DNA from: Chryseosolibacter sp964438975
GTDB taxonomy: Bacteria; Bacteroidota; Bacteroidia; Cytophagales; Cyclobacteriaceae
Direction of reading: 5' to 3'
DNA length: 64,000 nt
Assembly: GCA_964438975.1 (NCBI GenBank)
Contig: CAYTMU010000003.1
Location: 62,001-126,000 of the forward strand
The stretch's first letter is position 1. The number at the start of each line of letters is the position of its first letter. Position numbers and translations under genes: made by a program. Shown here piece by piece: positions 52,764 to 62,020 of the stretch. The notes under the pieces were generated by a model. The model searched no databases. It was not told the DNA's origin and worked only from the letters and a program-made list of their open reading frames with translations.

Positions 52764-53630
52764 CTACTCCGTCAAGCTTTTCAGGTAAGCAATACTTTGT
52801 TTCACCTGTCCCGTTACTTCGCCTGCCGGACTCTCATCTTCAATGAAGTAGTGCCTGACTCCAGCCTTGCGGGCAGCCTTCAATATCGCCGGGATATCGA
52901 GTTCCCCTGTTCCGAGCGGTACATCATTTTCATCGGGGGTATTTCCCGTAAGATCCTTGGGAGCCCCCTTTCGAAGATCTTTCAGATGCATAAGTTTCCA
53001 GCGATTTCCGTACTTCTTCAGAAGGGCCACAGGATCTCCCCCGCCGAAATGTGTCCACAGGATGTCCATCTCGAACGACACATACGCGGGGTTTGTGTTC
53101 TGTATCATGTAGTCCATTAATGTACCCTTCCCGTGCGGCCAGAATTCGTAGCCGTGGACGTGGTAACAAAATGTTAACCCGTTTTCGCTCAGGATCTTTC
53201 CTGCAGTATTGAAATCCTCAACCGCCTTCGTTGCATCTGCAAGACTGAACGCACCTGATTTGTGTGGTATCCAGGCAACCATCACGTACCGGGCACCCAG
53301 TATCTTCGCACGTTCAGCCACACCTTGTGGGTTCCCAACCAGTTCGTCATAACTGGTACCCATTGAAGGAATGGTGATTCCGCGCTCTTCGCAAAGCCTC
53401 CGGAACTCTTCGGGCGACATCCTCCCGGGCCCTCCTTCCAACTCCGTGAATCCAAGCATCTTTATGGTATCCAACGTCGCGGCTACGTCTTTTGGAAAGG
53501 CGTGGCGATAGGTATACGCCTGAATACCCAGCGGTGCGGCGTACAGCGGGCCCTTCTGGCGCTGCGCAAATGTGTGTTCAACATTCGCGAACACCAAGGC
53601 TAACAGAACAATGATCGAAGATGTTCTCAT
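52764..53630 (-). CDS. Sugar phosphate isomerase/epimerase-like TIM-barrel protein, secreted
   Basis: A 288-residue protein. ATG 53630 lies 1 bp after the stop of DUF1501 and gives an ordinary signal peptide (MRTSSIIVLLALVFANVEHTFAQ). The barrel has GIQAYTYRHAFPKDVAATLDTIKMLGF, ITIPSMGTSYDEL, LTFCYHVHGYEF, YVSFEMDILWTHFGG, WKLMHLKDLRKG and a final HYFIEDESP, with His, Asp and Glu positions fitting a metal site. Unlike the Tat-type paralogue at 47912 it uses the Sec route. Last gene of the five-gene operon; a substrate of 3-keto-sugar type is inferred from the neighbours. Confidence 0.88.
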   Translation of the reverse strand: MRTSSIIVLLALVFANVEHTFAQRQKGPLYAAPLGIQAYTYRHAFPKDVAATLDTIKMLGFTELEGGPGRMSPEEFRRLCEERGITIPSMGTSYDELVGNPQGVAERAKILGARYVMVAWIPHKSGAFSLADATKAVEDFNTAGKILSENGLTFCYHVHGYEFWPHGKGTLMDYMIQNTNPAYVSFEMDILWTHFGGGDPVALLKKYGNRWKLMHLKDLRKGAPKDLTGNTPDENDVPLGTGELDIPAILKAARKAGVRHYFIEDESPAGEVTGQVKQSIAYLKSLTE

Positions 53631-53631
53631 G

Positions 53632-55053
53632 TTATGCGAGTAAGTCAAACTCAACCTGTCCATCGCCGTCCGGCGTAGAGTAGAACGGGCGTTTCTCTAT
53701 CACGTAGTTTGTATCTGCGGGAATTCCGAGCGCGTGGTAAATGGTCTGGTGGATCGAATCAATACGGATGGGTTTCTCGATAGTCTTGCATGGGCGTTCT
53801 TCCGAAGTCTTCCCATACGCATAACCCTGCTTGATCCCGCCACCGAACATTAGGATCGAACATCCGTCAGTGAAGTGGCGGTGCATTCCGTAGTGCTTCA
53901 ACTCGTGAATGATATCCGGTTGCTTTACTTGTTCCTTCACCGTCGCGCCGGGTCTTCCTTCCAGCATCATATCGCGGCTGAACTCACTCGCGACAACGAT
54001 CAACGTGCGGTCTAGATGTCCGCTTTGCCTGAGGTCTTTGATCAGTTGCGCAATAGGCTTATCAACAAGTCTCTTCATATCCTTCAGCCGAGTATAGCCA
54101 TTCTCGTGCGTATCCCATCCCATAAACGGTTCGTACTCCGTCGTAACACTGATAAACCGCGCGCCCTGCTCTGTCAGGCGTTTGGCAAGCAGGCATCCCA
54201 GCCCGAATTTACCAGTGTTGTAGATATCATAACTATCCTTCGGTTCCAGACTCAGGTCAAATGCTTTCGCCTCCGGCGAGTTCAGTAAACGGTACGCCTG
54301 CTCCATCGATCTCCGCAGCGACTCCTTTTGATACTCGCTTCCGAGTTCGCCCATCGCGCTTTTGCTGATCAACTCGTTGTACAACTGATTGCGACGCTCA
54401 AAACGCTGATAGCTCATGCCCGCCGGAGGCCTGACACTTTCGAGTCCGGTCGTCGCGTCGGGGATCAGAAACGGTCCGAACTCGCTTCCAAGAAACCCTG
54501 CCGTGTGAAAGGCTTTTAGCTCCTCCGCCTCACCCACTGTGAAGCGTTGGCCGATATTGATGAAAGCGGGAATAACCGGGTTCTTCGGCCCCAGCTCTTT
54601 GGCGATCCAGGAGCCGATATGTGGAGCCGCTACAGTTTGCGGAGGCTCGTAGCAAGTATGCCAGTGATACTGATGACGGGAGTGAAGGATGTGCCCCAGA
54701 TCGGCCGCGACATACGAGCGGATGATCGTTCCGAGATTCATCACATTACCGATACTTTGAAGACCTTCCGAAAAGCTGACTCCGTCAAGCGATGTGGGAT
54801 GGGAAGGGAACGTGCTCAGTACAGCATTCGCTTCCATGCCTTTTTCGAAGGATGTGTATTTCTTCGGATCGAATGTATCGGTATGAGCCATCCCACCTGC
54901 CATCCAGAGGAGAATGACAGTGTCGGCGGTGGAGTTCAACTTCGGCTTCGAACACGAACTCATCAGGCTGACGGGTATCCCTGCCGCAAACGCTGCAAGC
55001 GTCGCGGCCCCCGTTTTCTGAAGAAATTCGCGTCTGTTCCAGTTCTGATCCAT
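53632..55053 (-). CDS. DUF1501 family protein with twin-arginine leader
   Basis: A 473-residue exported protein related to alkaline-phosphatase/sulfatase folds. The leader NWNRREFLQKTGAATLAAF is of the twin-arginine type. DUF1501 blocks include VILLWMAGGMAHTDTFDPK (about 45-63), LGHILHSRHQYHWHT, ARFISVTTEYEPFMGWDTHENGY, TLIVVASEFSR and MHRHFTDGCSILMFGGGIKQGYAYG. These proteins are abundant in Planctomycetes next to DUF1553 proteins, as here. The catalytic role is unproven. Confidence 0.92.
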   Translation of the reverse strand: MDQNWNRREFLQKTGAATLAAFAAGIPVSLMSSCSKPKLNSTADTVILLWMAGGMAHTDTFDPKKYTSFEKGMEANAVLSTFPSHPTSLDGVSFSEGLQSIGNVMNLGTIIRSYVAADLGHILHSRHQYHWHTCYEPPQTVAAPHIGSWIAKELGPKNPVIPAFINIGQRFTVGEAEELKAFHTAGFLGSEFGPFLIPDATTGLESVRPPAGMSYQRFERRNQLYNELISKSAMGELGSEYQKESLRRSMEQAYRLLNSPEAKAFDLSLEPKDSYDIYNTGKFGLGCLLAKRLTEQGARFISVTTEYEPFMGWDTHENGYTRLKDMKRLVDKPIAQLIKDLRQSGHLDRTLIVVASEFSRDMMLEGRPGATVKEQVKQPDIIHELKHYGMHRHFTDGCSILMFGGGIKQGYAYGKTSEERPCKTIEKPIRIDSIHQTIYHALGIPADTNYVIEKRPFYSTPDGDGQVEFDLLA

Positions 55054-55108
55054 ACTTACAAGTTACAGATTTTCCTCTCGCGGCCAAAGACGGCCACTTC
55101 CTGCCCTA

Positions 55109-57484
55109 TCAGAATATCAGTTGAAATTCCGGCAACAACATCACCGACCAAAGCAAGTCCTCAACATCTTCCGCGCGAGGGGTTGAACCCAGCAACTCAG
55201 TAGCAGCAGCAACCTCCTCCCGCGCAGGATTTCGCCCGAGCGCCTGACGGTAGATCTCGTTGACTAATTGCTCACTGTTTGAAAACCGCCTATGCCACAC
55301 CTGCGCACCCGCGTCTAACGCATTGGTGAACGCTTCGCCGTTAGTCAACTCAAGTGCCTGTAAGAGGCTGGCCTGTGATGATCGGGAGGTGGAGACATTC
55401 TCCCGGTTCGGACGCCCCAATGCCGTGAGAAACGCATCGTTCTTCACCAGCGATGCACGTGCGAACGGGTAGGAATAGTCCAGGTCCAGATCCTTCATCG
55501 GGCGGTAGTTTTTCAGCGTATCCGGATAGACGGGATAGACGATCGAACTAACCGCATCGGCAAATTGCTCGGCCGACAGACGCCGGCGGTGCATCCCGCG
55601 AAAAACATAATCAGAAGCAACAAGATCAGCTTCACTGCTCATCTCCACCGTTGGCAATTGATACGTGCGGGAAGTGGCAATTTCGAAGATCAGATCCTTG
55701 ATATTATGACCATTTTCCACAAAGTCGGATGCGAGCCAGTCGAGCAAGTCCTGGTCCCACGGCTCATTGTCCATGAGATCGACAGGCTCGATGAGGCCAC
55801 GGCCCATCAGCTGCGCCCAGATCCGGTTGACAATTGTGCGATAGAGACGCCCGTTCTTTGGCGCCGTGAGGAAATCAGCAAGCTGTTGCAGCTTTCCTTC
55901 AACAGACAAGGTACTGTCGATCGTCCCGAGTTCTTCAAATAAGATCGTCGTTCCTGCGAACTTCCCGGTCGGTTTGTCGCATCGGTTTATCTCAAGCAAT
56001 GAGTCAGCAAAGATATTGGCGAATCCGTACGCATCCGACAGTTTCCAGTCGCTGATGAAGCTATCGTGGCACGACGCGCATTTCAGGTTCAACCCGAGAA
56101 AGACCTGCGCGACATTCTGAGCTGCCTGCATTTCCACGCGTTGGCTGGCATTTACGGTGCCACGCCAGCGAATGCCCTGGATGAATCCCGAAGATCGCTT
56201 ATCCGGATTGATCAAACCCCGAACGAACTGATCGTATGGCTTGTTCTCCTGAAGCGCTTCGTATAGCCACCCCGTGATCGCAAAGCGTCCTCCCGTGATG
56301 TACCCCGTGCCTGTGTAGTCATTGCGGAGCGCGTCGTTCCAGAATGTCAGCCAGTGTTGCGCGTAGTCATCGTTCCGACCCAGCAGTTCGCGAACGAGTG
56401 AAACACGTTTATCGGGATTCGGGTCGACCAGGAATGCATTTATCTTTTCAGGTGGAGGGAGTAAGCCTACAATATCCAGGTAAACCCGGCGAACGTACAG
56501 GCGATCATCCACGGGATCCGGCCATTCCATACCCTTGTCTTCAAAATATGCATTGACGAAGCGGTCTATTGAATTGATAAGACCTGGCTCGTCATCCGGA
56601 AGCGCGGGTCTTCGCGGCGCCAATTCAGCCACACGATACACACTTTTCTCCTCGGCGTTGTCGGGCCATGGAGCGCCGGATGCAATCCAGAACTGAAGAG
56701 TAGCAATTTCCTTCTCCGACAGCGACTTCCCCTTTGGTGGCATGGATTCTTCGTCATCGCGCGGCAATAACAAACGGCGGATCAACTCACTCTTATCCGG
56801 GTGCCCGACGGTTATAACCGGTCCGGATTCGCCGCCCTTGAATACAAATTCCTTCTTGTCGAGCCGAAGTTCACCTTTGATTTTTTCCGAACTGTGGCAC
56901 TTATAGCAGTTATGCGCAAAGATCGACCGGACCTCCAGATTGAGGTCGGAAACCTGCGTATCATTCAACTGCCCTCCGGCAAACTGATCGACATCAAAAT
57001 GCGCACCGCTCGGTGTGGCGTCATCATTCCAGGGAAGCGTACTCGTCAGAAAATCGGAACCATGCGTCAGCGATGCGCCGAGGTGACCTGCGATAGACAG
57101 GCAGACAACGGTGAGCACCAGTATTCCCCTGTACAGAAACAGTTTTTGCCACGCTTGGTTCCTGACCAGGCGAACGTGCAGAAACGTAGCCACTACCGCA
57201 AACAGGAGAGTCGCTAGTCCCGACCACTTGTGAAGGTCCAGAATATCTCCACTATACTGATCCTGCGTCTCCAGTAGAAGTCCAAAGATCACCGAAAGAA
57301 CGGCGCATATTGCCCCCGTTGCGAGTACAATATTGATGGCAGGACGGAGATCATGACTCCTCCTCCGGATTGCGATCAATTCCAGCAGGAGTGCCACGAT
57401 CAGCAGCCCGATCGGGAAGTGCACGATCAACGGGTGTAACCGCCCGAGAAACTGCCAAAGCCAGAATTGCTCGATCATGACCAC
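55109..57484 (-). CDS. DUF1549/DUF1553 protein with cytochrome c and N-terminal membrane domain
   Basis: A 791-residue membrane-anchored protein. The first ~150 residues hold four or five helices with a DUF2231-like start (LHPLIVHFPIGLLIVALLLELIA). A Planctomycetes-type cytochrome c domain follows with IFAHNCYKCHSSEKIKGELRLD (about 188-209; C-Y-K-C-H). Then come DUF1549 (IDRFVNAYFEDKGMEWPDPVDD onward) and DUF1553 (NRIWAQLMGRGLIEPVDLMDN onward, ending near the C terminus). A second Cys motif, CASCHD, in the middle could bind a further heme. The membrane fusion suggests that it hands electrons from periplasmic oxidation to the quinone pool. Confidence 0.9.
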   Translation of the reverse strand: MVMIEQFWLWQFLGRLHPLIVHFPIGLLIVALLLELIAIRRRSHDLRPAINIVLATGAICAVLSVIFGLLLETQDQYSGDILDLHKWSGLATLLFAVVATFLHVRLVRNQAWQKLFLYRGILVLTVVCLSIAGHLGASLTHGSDFLTSTLPWNDDATPSGAHFDVDQFAGGQLNDTQVSDLNLEVRSIFAHNCYKCHSSEKIKGELRLDKKEFVFKGGESGPVITVGHPDKSELIRRLLLPRDDEESMPPKGKSLSEKEIATLQFWIASGAPWPDNAEEKSVYRVAELAPRRPALPDDEPGLINSIDRFVNAYFEDKGMEWPDPVDDRLYVRRVYLDIVGLLPPPEKINAFLVDPNPDKRVSLVRELLGRNDDYAQHWLTFWNDALRNDYTGTGYITGGRFAITGWLYEALQENKPYDQFVRGLINPDKRSSGFIQGIRWRGTVNASQRVEMQAAQNVAQVFLGLNLKCASCHDSFISDWKLSDAYGFANIFADSLLEINRCDKPTGKFAGTTILFEELGTIDSTLSVEGKLQQLADFLTAPKNGRLYRTIVNRIWAQLMGRGLIEPVDLMDNEPWDQDLLDWLASDFVENGHNIKDLIFEIATSRTYQLPTVEMSSEADLVASDYVFRGMHRRRLSAEQFADAVSSIVYPVYPDTLKNYRPMKDLDLDYSYPFARASLVKNDAFLTALGRPNRENVSTSRSSQASLLQALELTNGEAFTNALDAGAQVWHRRFSNSEQLVNEIYRQALGRNPAREEVAAATELLGSTPRAEDVEDLLWSVMLLPEFQLIF

Positions 57485-57502
57485 TGCGTTCGATTAGGGC
57501 AC

Positions 57503-58081
57503 TTATGCCCAGGTCCTACCTTCTCCTGCCTCGGATAACGGAACACATCCCCTATATCGACCGGGAACCGCCTCGTATTGCAAAACTTGCGTAGCGCCAA
57601 CTTCCGACGTAAAGAATCCGAGCATCGTCAGTTCCTTCATCATCAAAATAAAAGGCCTCTTCGGCGGATCCGAACTCTTGTCGTTTTCGATCGCCGCGTC
57701 ATGGACCTTCTTCACAAATGCAAATTGTTCCTCGTCGTCGAGGTCAATAAAATCCTCGTGATACTCCTTTCTCGTCTCTTCATTGAAAGACGCGATGCCA
57801 CCAGAAAAGAACTGTTGGTCTTCCGGCGTGTATACTTCCTTCAGCATCCGGTCAATGAACGCCGGGACACCGGCTTCAATTGCCCCGGGCGTATCCGTCT
57901 TCGGAATGATGATCCCGGCTACGGCGGTGACAACCGCAGCATCCTGTACGGTGAGAAATACCGGTGTCCAGTCAATTCCCGGTGTAGCTTTGCACCCCTT
58001 CAAGATTCCCGCGATGGCGGGAGCGGAAATTGCGCCTCCCATCAATAAGGCCGTGCGCCTCAGTGCTTCTCTTCTGTCCAT
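57503..58081 (-). CDS. Gluconate 2-dehydrogenase subunit 3-like protein
   Basis: A 192-residue exported partner of the GMC dehydrogenase encoded 10 bp upstream. The N terminus MDRREALRRTALLMGGAISAP is a twin-arginine signal; the family is known to carry its flavoprotein partner through the Tat system. The domain spans about 40-180 (AGIIIPKTDTPGAIEAGVPAFIDRML, FMMKELTMLGFFTSEVG-like end), the usual pattern for subunit 3. Together with the GMC protein it forms the core of membrane glucose/gluconate-type or glucoside 3-dehydrogenases. Confidence 0.92.
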   Translation of the reverse strand: MDRREALRRTALLMGGAISAPAIAGILKGCKATPGIDWTPVFLTVQDAAVVTAVAGIIIPKTDTPGAIEAGVPAFIDRMLKEVYTPEDQQFFSGGIASFNEETRKEYHEDFIDLDDEEQFAFVKKVHDAAIENDKSSDPPKRPFILMMKELTMLGFFTSEVGATQVLQYEAVPGRYRGCVPLSEAGEGRTWA

Positions 58082-58091
58082 ATCGGTGCTA

Positions 58092-59804
58092 TTAGAGATT
58101 TTGTTTCTTTAATTCTTCGACCGCATAGTTTGCGGCTCTTGCGGTAAAGGCCATGTAACCCAGCGAAGGATTGTGGCAAGCCGCCGATGTCATGAACGAT
58201 CCATCCGTCACAAACACATTCTTGCAGGCATGAACCTGATTCCATTTGTTCAGCACCGAGGTTTTCGGATCTCTTCCCATGCGGGCAGTTCCCATCTCGT
58301 GAATCCCAAGGCCCAGCGCGACCTTGCGATCATACGGGGAGATATTCTTGAATCCTGCCGCTTCCAGCATCTCAGCTGCATCGTTGGTCATATCCTTGCG
58401 CATTTTCAGCTCGTTCTCGCGAAGAACAGCATCAAAGGTAAGCGTCGGCAGACCATGCTTGTCTTTGAGATCGCGATTCAACTTCACATAGTTCTCGTGG
58501 TATGGCAGCGTTTCACCGAAGCCGTTTATTCCCATCGTCCAGCCGCCGGGTGAAGCGACCTCTTCTTTGAGCTGTTCACCAATGCTCATCTCTTTCACTA
58601 ACGCACTCCAGCCCTGCCGGCTAGCACCGCCCTGGTAGCCGAACCCCCGGATATAATCTCGGTCGTTCTTACCGATGTTGCGAAAGCGGGGAATGTAAAT
58701 ACCGTTGGCGCGCCGGCCGGTATAGTACATATCCTCAAACCCGTCCACCCGCGAGGATGCACCCGCCTGTAAGTGGTGATCCATAATATTGTGTCCCAGT
58801 TCGCCACTGTCGTTTCCGAAGCCATTGGAAAAACGGCTCGATACCGAATTCATCATAATGAATGTAGACCCGAACGTCGACGCGCAGAGGAAAATGACAC
58901 GAGCGAAGAAATCCTCCTGAGCACCGGTCTCTGCATCGAGTACCCTGACTCCGGTTGCTTTTCCTTTCTGTTCATCATATATGATCTCATACACAACGGA
59001 ATTCGGCCGAAGGGTCATGTTACCGGTACTTGCGGCAGCGGGAATTGTCGACGAGTTCGCACTGAAATACGCGCCGTACGGACAACCGCGTGAACACAGA
59101 TTTCGAAATTGACAAGTTCCCCGATGCGGACTTTTGTCATGGCCCAATGGCCCCGTCAGATGAGCCGTTCGTCCGATCGTCATCACGCGGTTGAACCTTT
59201 CTTTAATCGACTTTTTGAAGTGCTGTTCGACACAGTTCATTTCCATGGCAGGGAGAAACTTCCCGTCCGGCAACTGCGGCAGCCCTTCCGCTTGTCCACT
59301 AACCCCGATGAACGACTCTACGTAATCGTACCAGGGCGCGATGTCCCTGTAACGTACCGGCCAGTCGACAGCTATTCCTTCCTTTGCATTTGCTTCAAAA
59401 TCGAGATCGCTCAATCGATAGCTCTGGCGTCCCCAGGTGATAGAACGGCCTCCTACATGGTAACCACGCATCCAATCGAAGCGGTTTGTCTCGGTATAGG
59501 GATTCTCCAGGTCATTGACAAACCAATGGCTGGTCGAAGGGCGAATGGTATACCCTGTTCGTGCTTGTTTGAATTGATTCTTAAGGATTTCCTGCGTAGG
59601 TCTGTCGGCGTTGGGTAACTGCCACGGGTCTTTGGTAGCCGTGGGATAGTCGTCGGGGTGCTTCACCATTCTGCCTCGTTCGAGCACCAGTGTCTTAAGA
59701 CCTTTTTCCGTCAACTCTTTCGCTGCCCATCCACCGCTGATGCCGGTTCCTACTACAATTGCATCATAGGTATTTTGCTTTACAGCATCGGTATTTAGGT
59801 ACAT
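58092..59804 (-). CDS. GMC family FAD-dependent oxidoreductase (dehydrogenase large subunit)
   Basis: A 570-residue flavoprotein. FAD-binding GxGxxG is seen in DAIVVGTGISGGWAAKEL (about 14-31), with Glu in VLERGR, the GMC block YHVGGRSITWGRQSYR, a Cys-rich turn CQFRNLCSRGCPYGAY, and the C-terminal HEMGTARMG and TDGSFMTSAACHNPSLGYMAF with the catalytic His/Asn region. No leader of its own: export probably depends on the Tat signal of subunit 3. Family members oxidise gluconate, glucose or glucosides at C3. First gene of the five-gene operon (gaps of 10, 18, 55 and 1 bp). Confidence 0.93.
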   Translation of the reverse strand: MYLNTDAVKQNTYDAIVVGTGISGGWAAKELTEKGLKTLVLERGRMVKHPDDYPTATKDPWQLPNADRPTQEILKNQFKQARTGYTIRPSTSHWFVNDLENPYTETNRFDWMRGYHVGGRSITWGRQSYRLSDLDFEANAKEGIAVDWPVRYRDIAPWYDYVESFIGVSGQAEGLPQLPDGKFLPAMEMNCVEQHFKKSIKERFNRVMTIGRTAHLTGPLGHDKSPHRGTCQFRNLCSRGCPYGAYFSANSSTIPAAASTGNMTLRPNSVVYEIIYDEQKGKATGVRVLDAETGAQEDFFARVIFLCASTFGSTFIMMNSVSSRFSNGFGNDSGELGHNIMDHHLQAGASSRVDGFEDMYYTGRRANGIYIPRFRNIGKNDRDYIRGFGYQGGASRQGWSALVKEMSIGEQLKEEVASPGGWTMGINGFGETLPYHENYVKLNRDLKDKHGLPTLTFDAVLRENELKMRKDMTNDAAEMLEAAGFKNISPYDRKVALGLGIHEMGTARMGRDPKTSVLNKWNQVHACKNVFVTDGSFMTSAACHNPSLGYMAFTARAANYAVEELKKQNL

Positions 59805-59953
59805 TGTCAGGTTTGGTTTGCCCTAAAAATAGCGAACTTTTAGAAAGTTAAAAATTGAATACGCCGCTGTCGGTCCCGCCGGTAAGAACATAACCACGAA
59901 CGGTTCCGGGGGTGACTTGTGTGGCATTCGTACTGAGCCTGATGGGAGTGAAA

Positions 59954-61819
59954 CTACCCGATCAATTCCGCCAACTCCAGCCAGCGGTTGGTTTTTATTT
60001 CGACTTCTTTACTGATCACTTCAATCTCACGCGACCATTCTGTGATCTGCTGAACGTCTGCTGACTCCGTTGTAAAGCGGACTTCAAGCTCCCGCTTCCT
60101 CTTTTCGAGCGAGTCGATCTCACGTTGAAGAGATTCGTATTCCTGCTTTTCTGCGTAGGAGACTTTTCTTTTTCCGGAAGCATCGGACGGACGTTGTTGA
60201 CTCTTCACAGGCTGCTCATCGACTTTCGCCTCGCTCTGCTCGTCAACCCAATCGCGATAGTCAGTATAGTTTCCATTGAACAGCCGTATCTTCCCGTCTC
60301 CTTCGAACACGAACAGTTGGTCTACCAGGTGGTCCATAAAATACCGATCGTGAGAAACAAGCAACAGGCAACCCGAGAATTGCTCGAGGTACTCCTCGAG
60401 TACGTTCAGCGTATCGATGTCGAAGTCGTTGGTAGGCTCATCCAGGATGAGAAAGTTCGGATTTGTTATCAGAAGCTTGAGGAGTTGAAGGCGTTTCCGT
60501 TCGCCACCGCTGAGTTTGCTGATATAGTTATATTGCTTTTCCGGGGGAAACAGGAAATTATCCAGGAACTTCGACGCGGATATCTGTGAGCCATCGGCCA
60601 GCGTAATGAATTCGGCAATGTCTTTGACTTCTTCAATCAACCGGTTTTCGGGACTGAGGTTGACAGCCTCCTGGGTAAAGTAGCCGATCTTCGTTGTTAC
60701 ACCACGAACGACCTCTCCCCGATCAGGTATCAGTGAACCCGTCAACATATCGAGAAGCGTCGACTTTCCGACGCCGTTTTTCCCAACCACCCCGATCCGA
60801 TCTTTCTTCTTGAACACATAGGAAAAGTCGTCGACGATAATTCTGTCTCCGTAACTCTTGTTGATATTTACCACCTCCAGGATCTTTCCACCTTGTCGCG
60901 CTTCCCGGAAGTCTAATTCCAGTTTATCCTTCCTGAGGTTTTGCCCAGCTTTCTTTTCAAGATCGTGATATGCATCGATGCGATACTTCGCTTTCGTTCC
61001 CCTTGCTTTGGGTTGTCGTCGCATCCACTCAAGTTCTTTTTTCAGCAATTGCTTTGCTTTGTTCACTTCAATCCGGAGAAGTTCTTCGCGCTCCGCCTTC
61101 TTCTCCAGGAAGTACGCATAGTTTCCTTTATAGCGGAATATCTGGCCCCTGTCGAGTTCGACTATCTCAGTTGCCACGGCGTCGAGAAAATACCGGTCGT
61201 GTGTAACCATGATAAGTGTGATCTGCTGACCTGACAGGTAGTTTTCGAGCCATTCAATTGCCGAAAGATCGAGGTGGTTGGTCGGCTCGTCCATGATGAT
61301 CAGGTCGGGCTCGAGTAAAAGCACCTGGGCGAGGAAGATTCGCTTCCGTTGTCCTCCGGACAATTCACCGAACGGCTTGTCCAGATCCGGGACCCCCAGT
61401 CGTTCGGTCACCTCATGGACCTTCGCCTCGTAATCCCAGGCTTTCAAATCCTCCATGGCCTGAAGCACCTCCTGCATCCGCTCCGGCGAGGTGCCCGGGT
61501 CGTGGATACACTCCTCGTATTCCCTGACTGCCTTGGCGACCTGGTTGGCGTCGCTGAAAAGAATGTCTTTGACAAGTGTCTCGTCCGACACCGACGGTGT
61601 CTGTGTGAGATACCCTGTCCGAACCCCGTCGCGCACAGTCACGATACCGGAGTCCGGCTCAAGCTCGCCCGTGAGGATTTTCAGAAGCGTGGATTTTCCG
61701 ACACCGTTGCTACCCACAAATCCGAATTTTTCGCCCCGGGTGATACCGAGTGAAACATCTTTGAACAGCCAGCGGTCGTTAAACGTCTTGGAGATCGATT
61801 CAGCAGAAAGAATTGTCAA
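59954..61819 (-). CDS. ABC-F family ATPase, Uup-like with C-terminal coiled coil
   Basis: A 621-residue soluble protein with two ATPase domains. The codon at 61819 is TTG; no ATG lies at the right place, and MTILSAESISKTF is where the family starts, so I accept TTG. Domain 1 has GSNGVGKST, LSGGQRKR and LIIMDEPTNHLD; the linker includes LEWMRRQPKARGTKAKYR; domain 2 has GKNGVGKST, LSGGERKR and FLILDEPTNDFD. A coiled coil at about 545-615 ends the protein, as in Uup. Role on ribosomes or on branched DNA is known for relatives; which applies is open. Confidence 0.93.
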   Translation of the reverse strand: MTILSAESISKTFNDRWLFKDVSLGITRGEKFGFVGSNGVGKSTLLKILTGELEPDSGIVTVRDGVRTGYLTQTPSVSDETLVKDILFSDANQVAKAVREYEECIHDPGTSPERMQEVLQAMEDLKAWDYEAKVHEVTERLGVPDLDKPFGELSGGQRKRIFLAQVLLLEPDLIIMDEPTNHLDLSAIEWLENYLSGQQITLIMVTHDRYFLDAVATEIVELDRGQIFRYKGNYAYFLEKKAEREELLRIEVNKAKQLLKKELEWMRRQPKARGTKAKYRIDAYHDLEKKAGQNLRKDKLELDFREARQGGKILEVVNINKSYGDRIIVDDFSYVFKKKDRIGVVGKNGVGKSTLLDMLTGSLIPDRGEVVRGVTTKIGYFTQEAVNLSPENRLIEEVKDIAEFITLADGSQISASKFLDNFLFPPEKQYNYISKLSGGERKRLQLLKLLITNPNFLILDEPTNDFDIDTLNVLEEYLEQFSGCLLLVSHDRYFMDHLVDQLFVFEGDGKIRLFNGNYTDYRDWVDEQSEAKVDEQPVKSQQRPSDASGKRKVSYAEKQEYESLQREIDSLEKRKRELEVRFTTESADVQQITEWSREIEVISKEVEIKTNRWLELAELIG

Positions 61820-61838
61820 AGTCTGAGAGATAAAAGCC

Positions 61839-61846
61839 CAAAGCTA
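61839..61846 (-). promoter_or_regulatory. Candidate -7 promoter element of the ABC-F gene
   Basis: On the minus strand TAGCTTTG (61846-61839) fits TAnnTTTG, 19 bases before the TTG start at 61819. Confidence 0.55.
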
Positions 61847-62020
61847 CGCAAAAGCAATAACAATCTCCTTCCAGCCGGCCGGTTCAATTCCTGCTGATCT
61901 TTTTCCACAAGCTCGGCCTGCTCCGCGTAATCACCGTAACAACACTGACAATCTCATTTTCCCCTGTCGGTATGGCATTCTATTTTAAGCACTCCCAATA
62001 TCAACAATAAACCAACGAAC

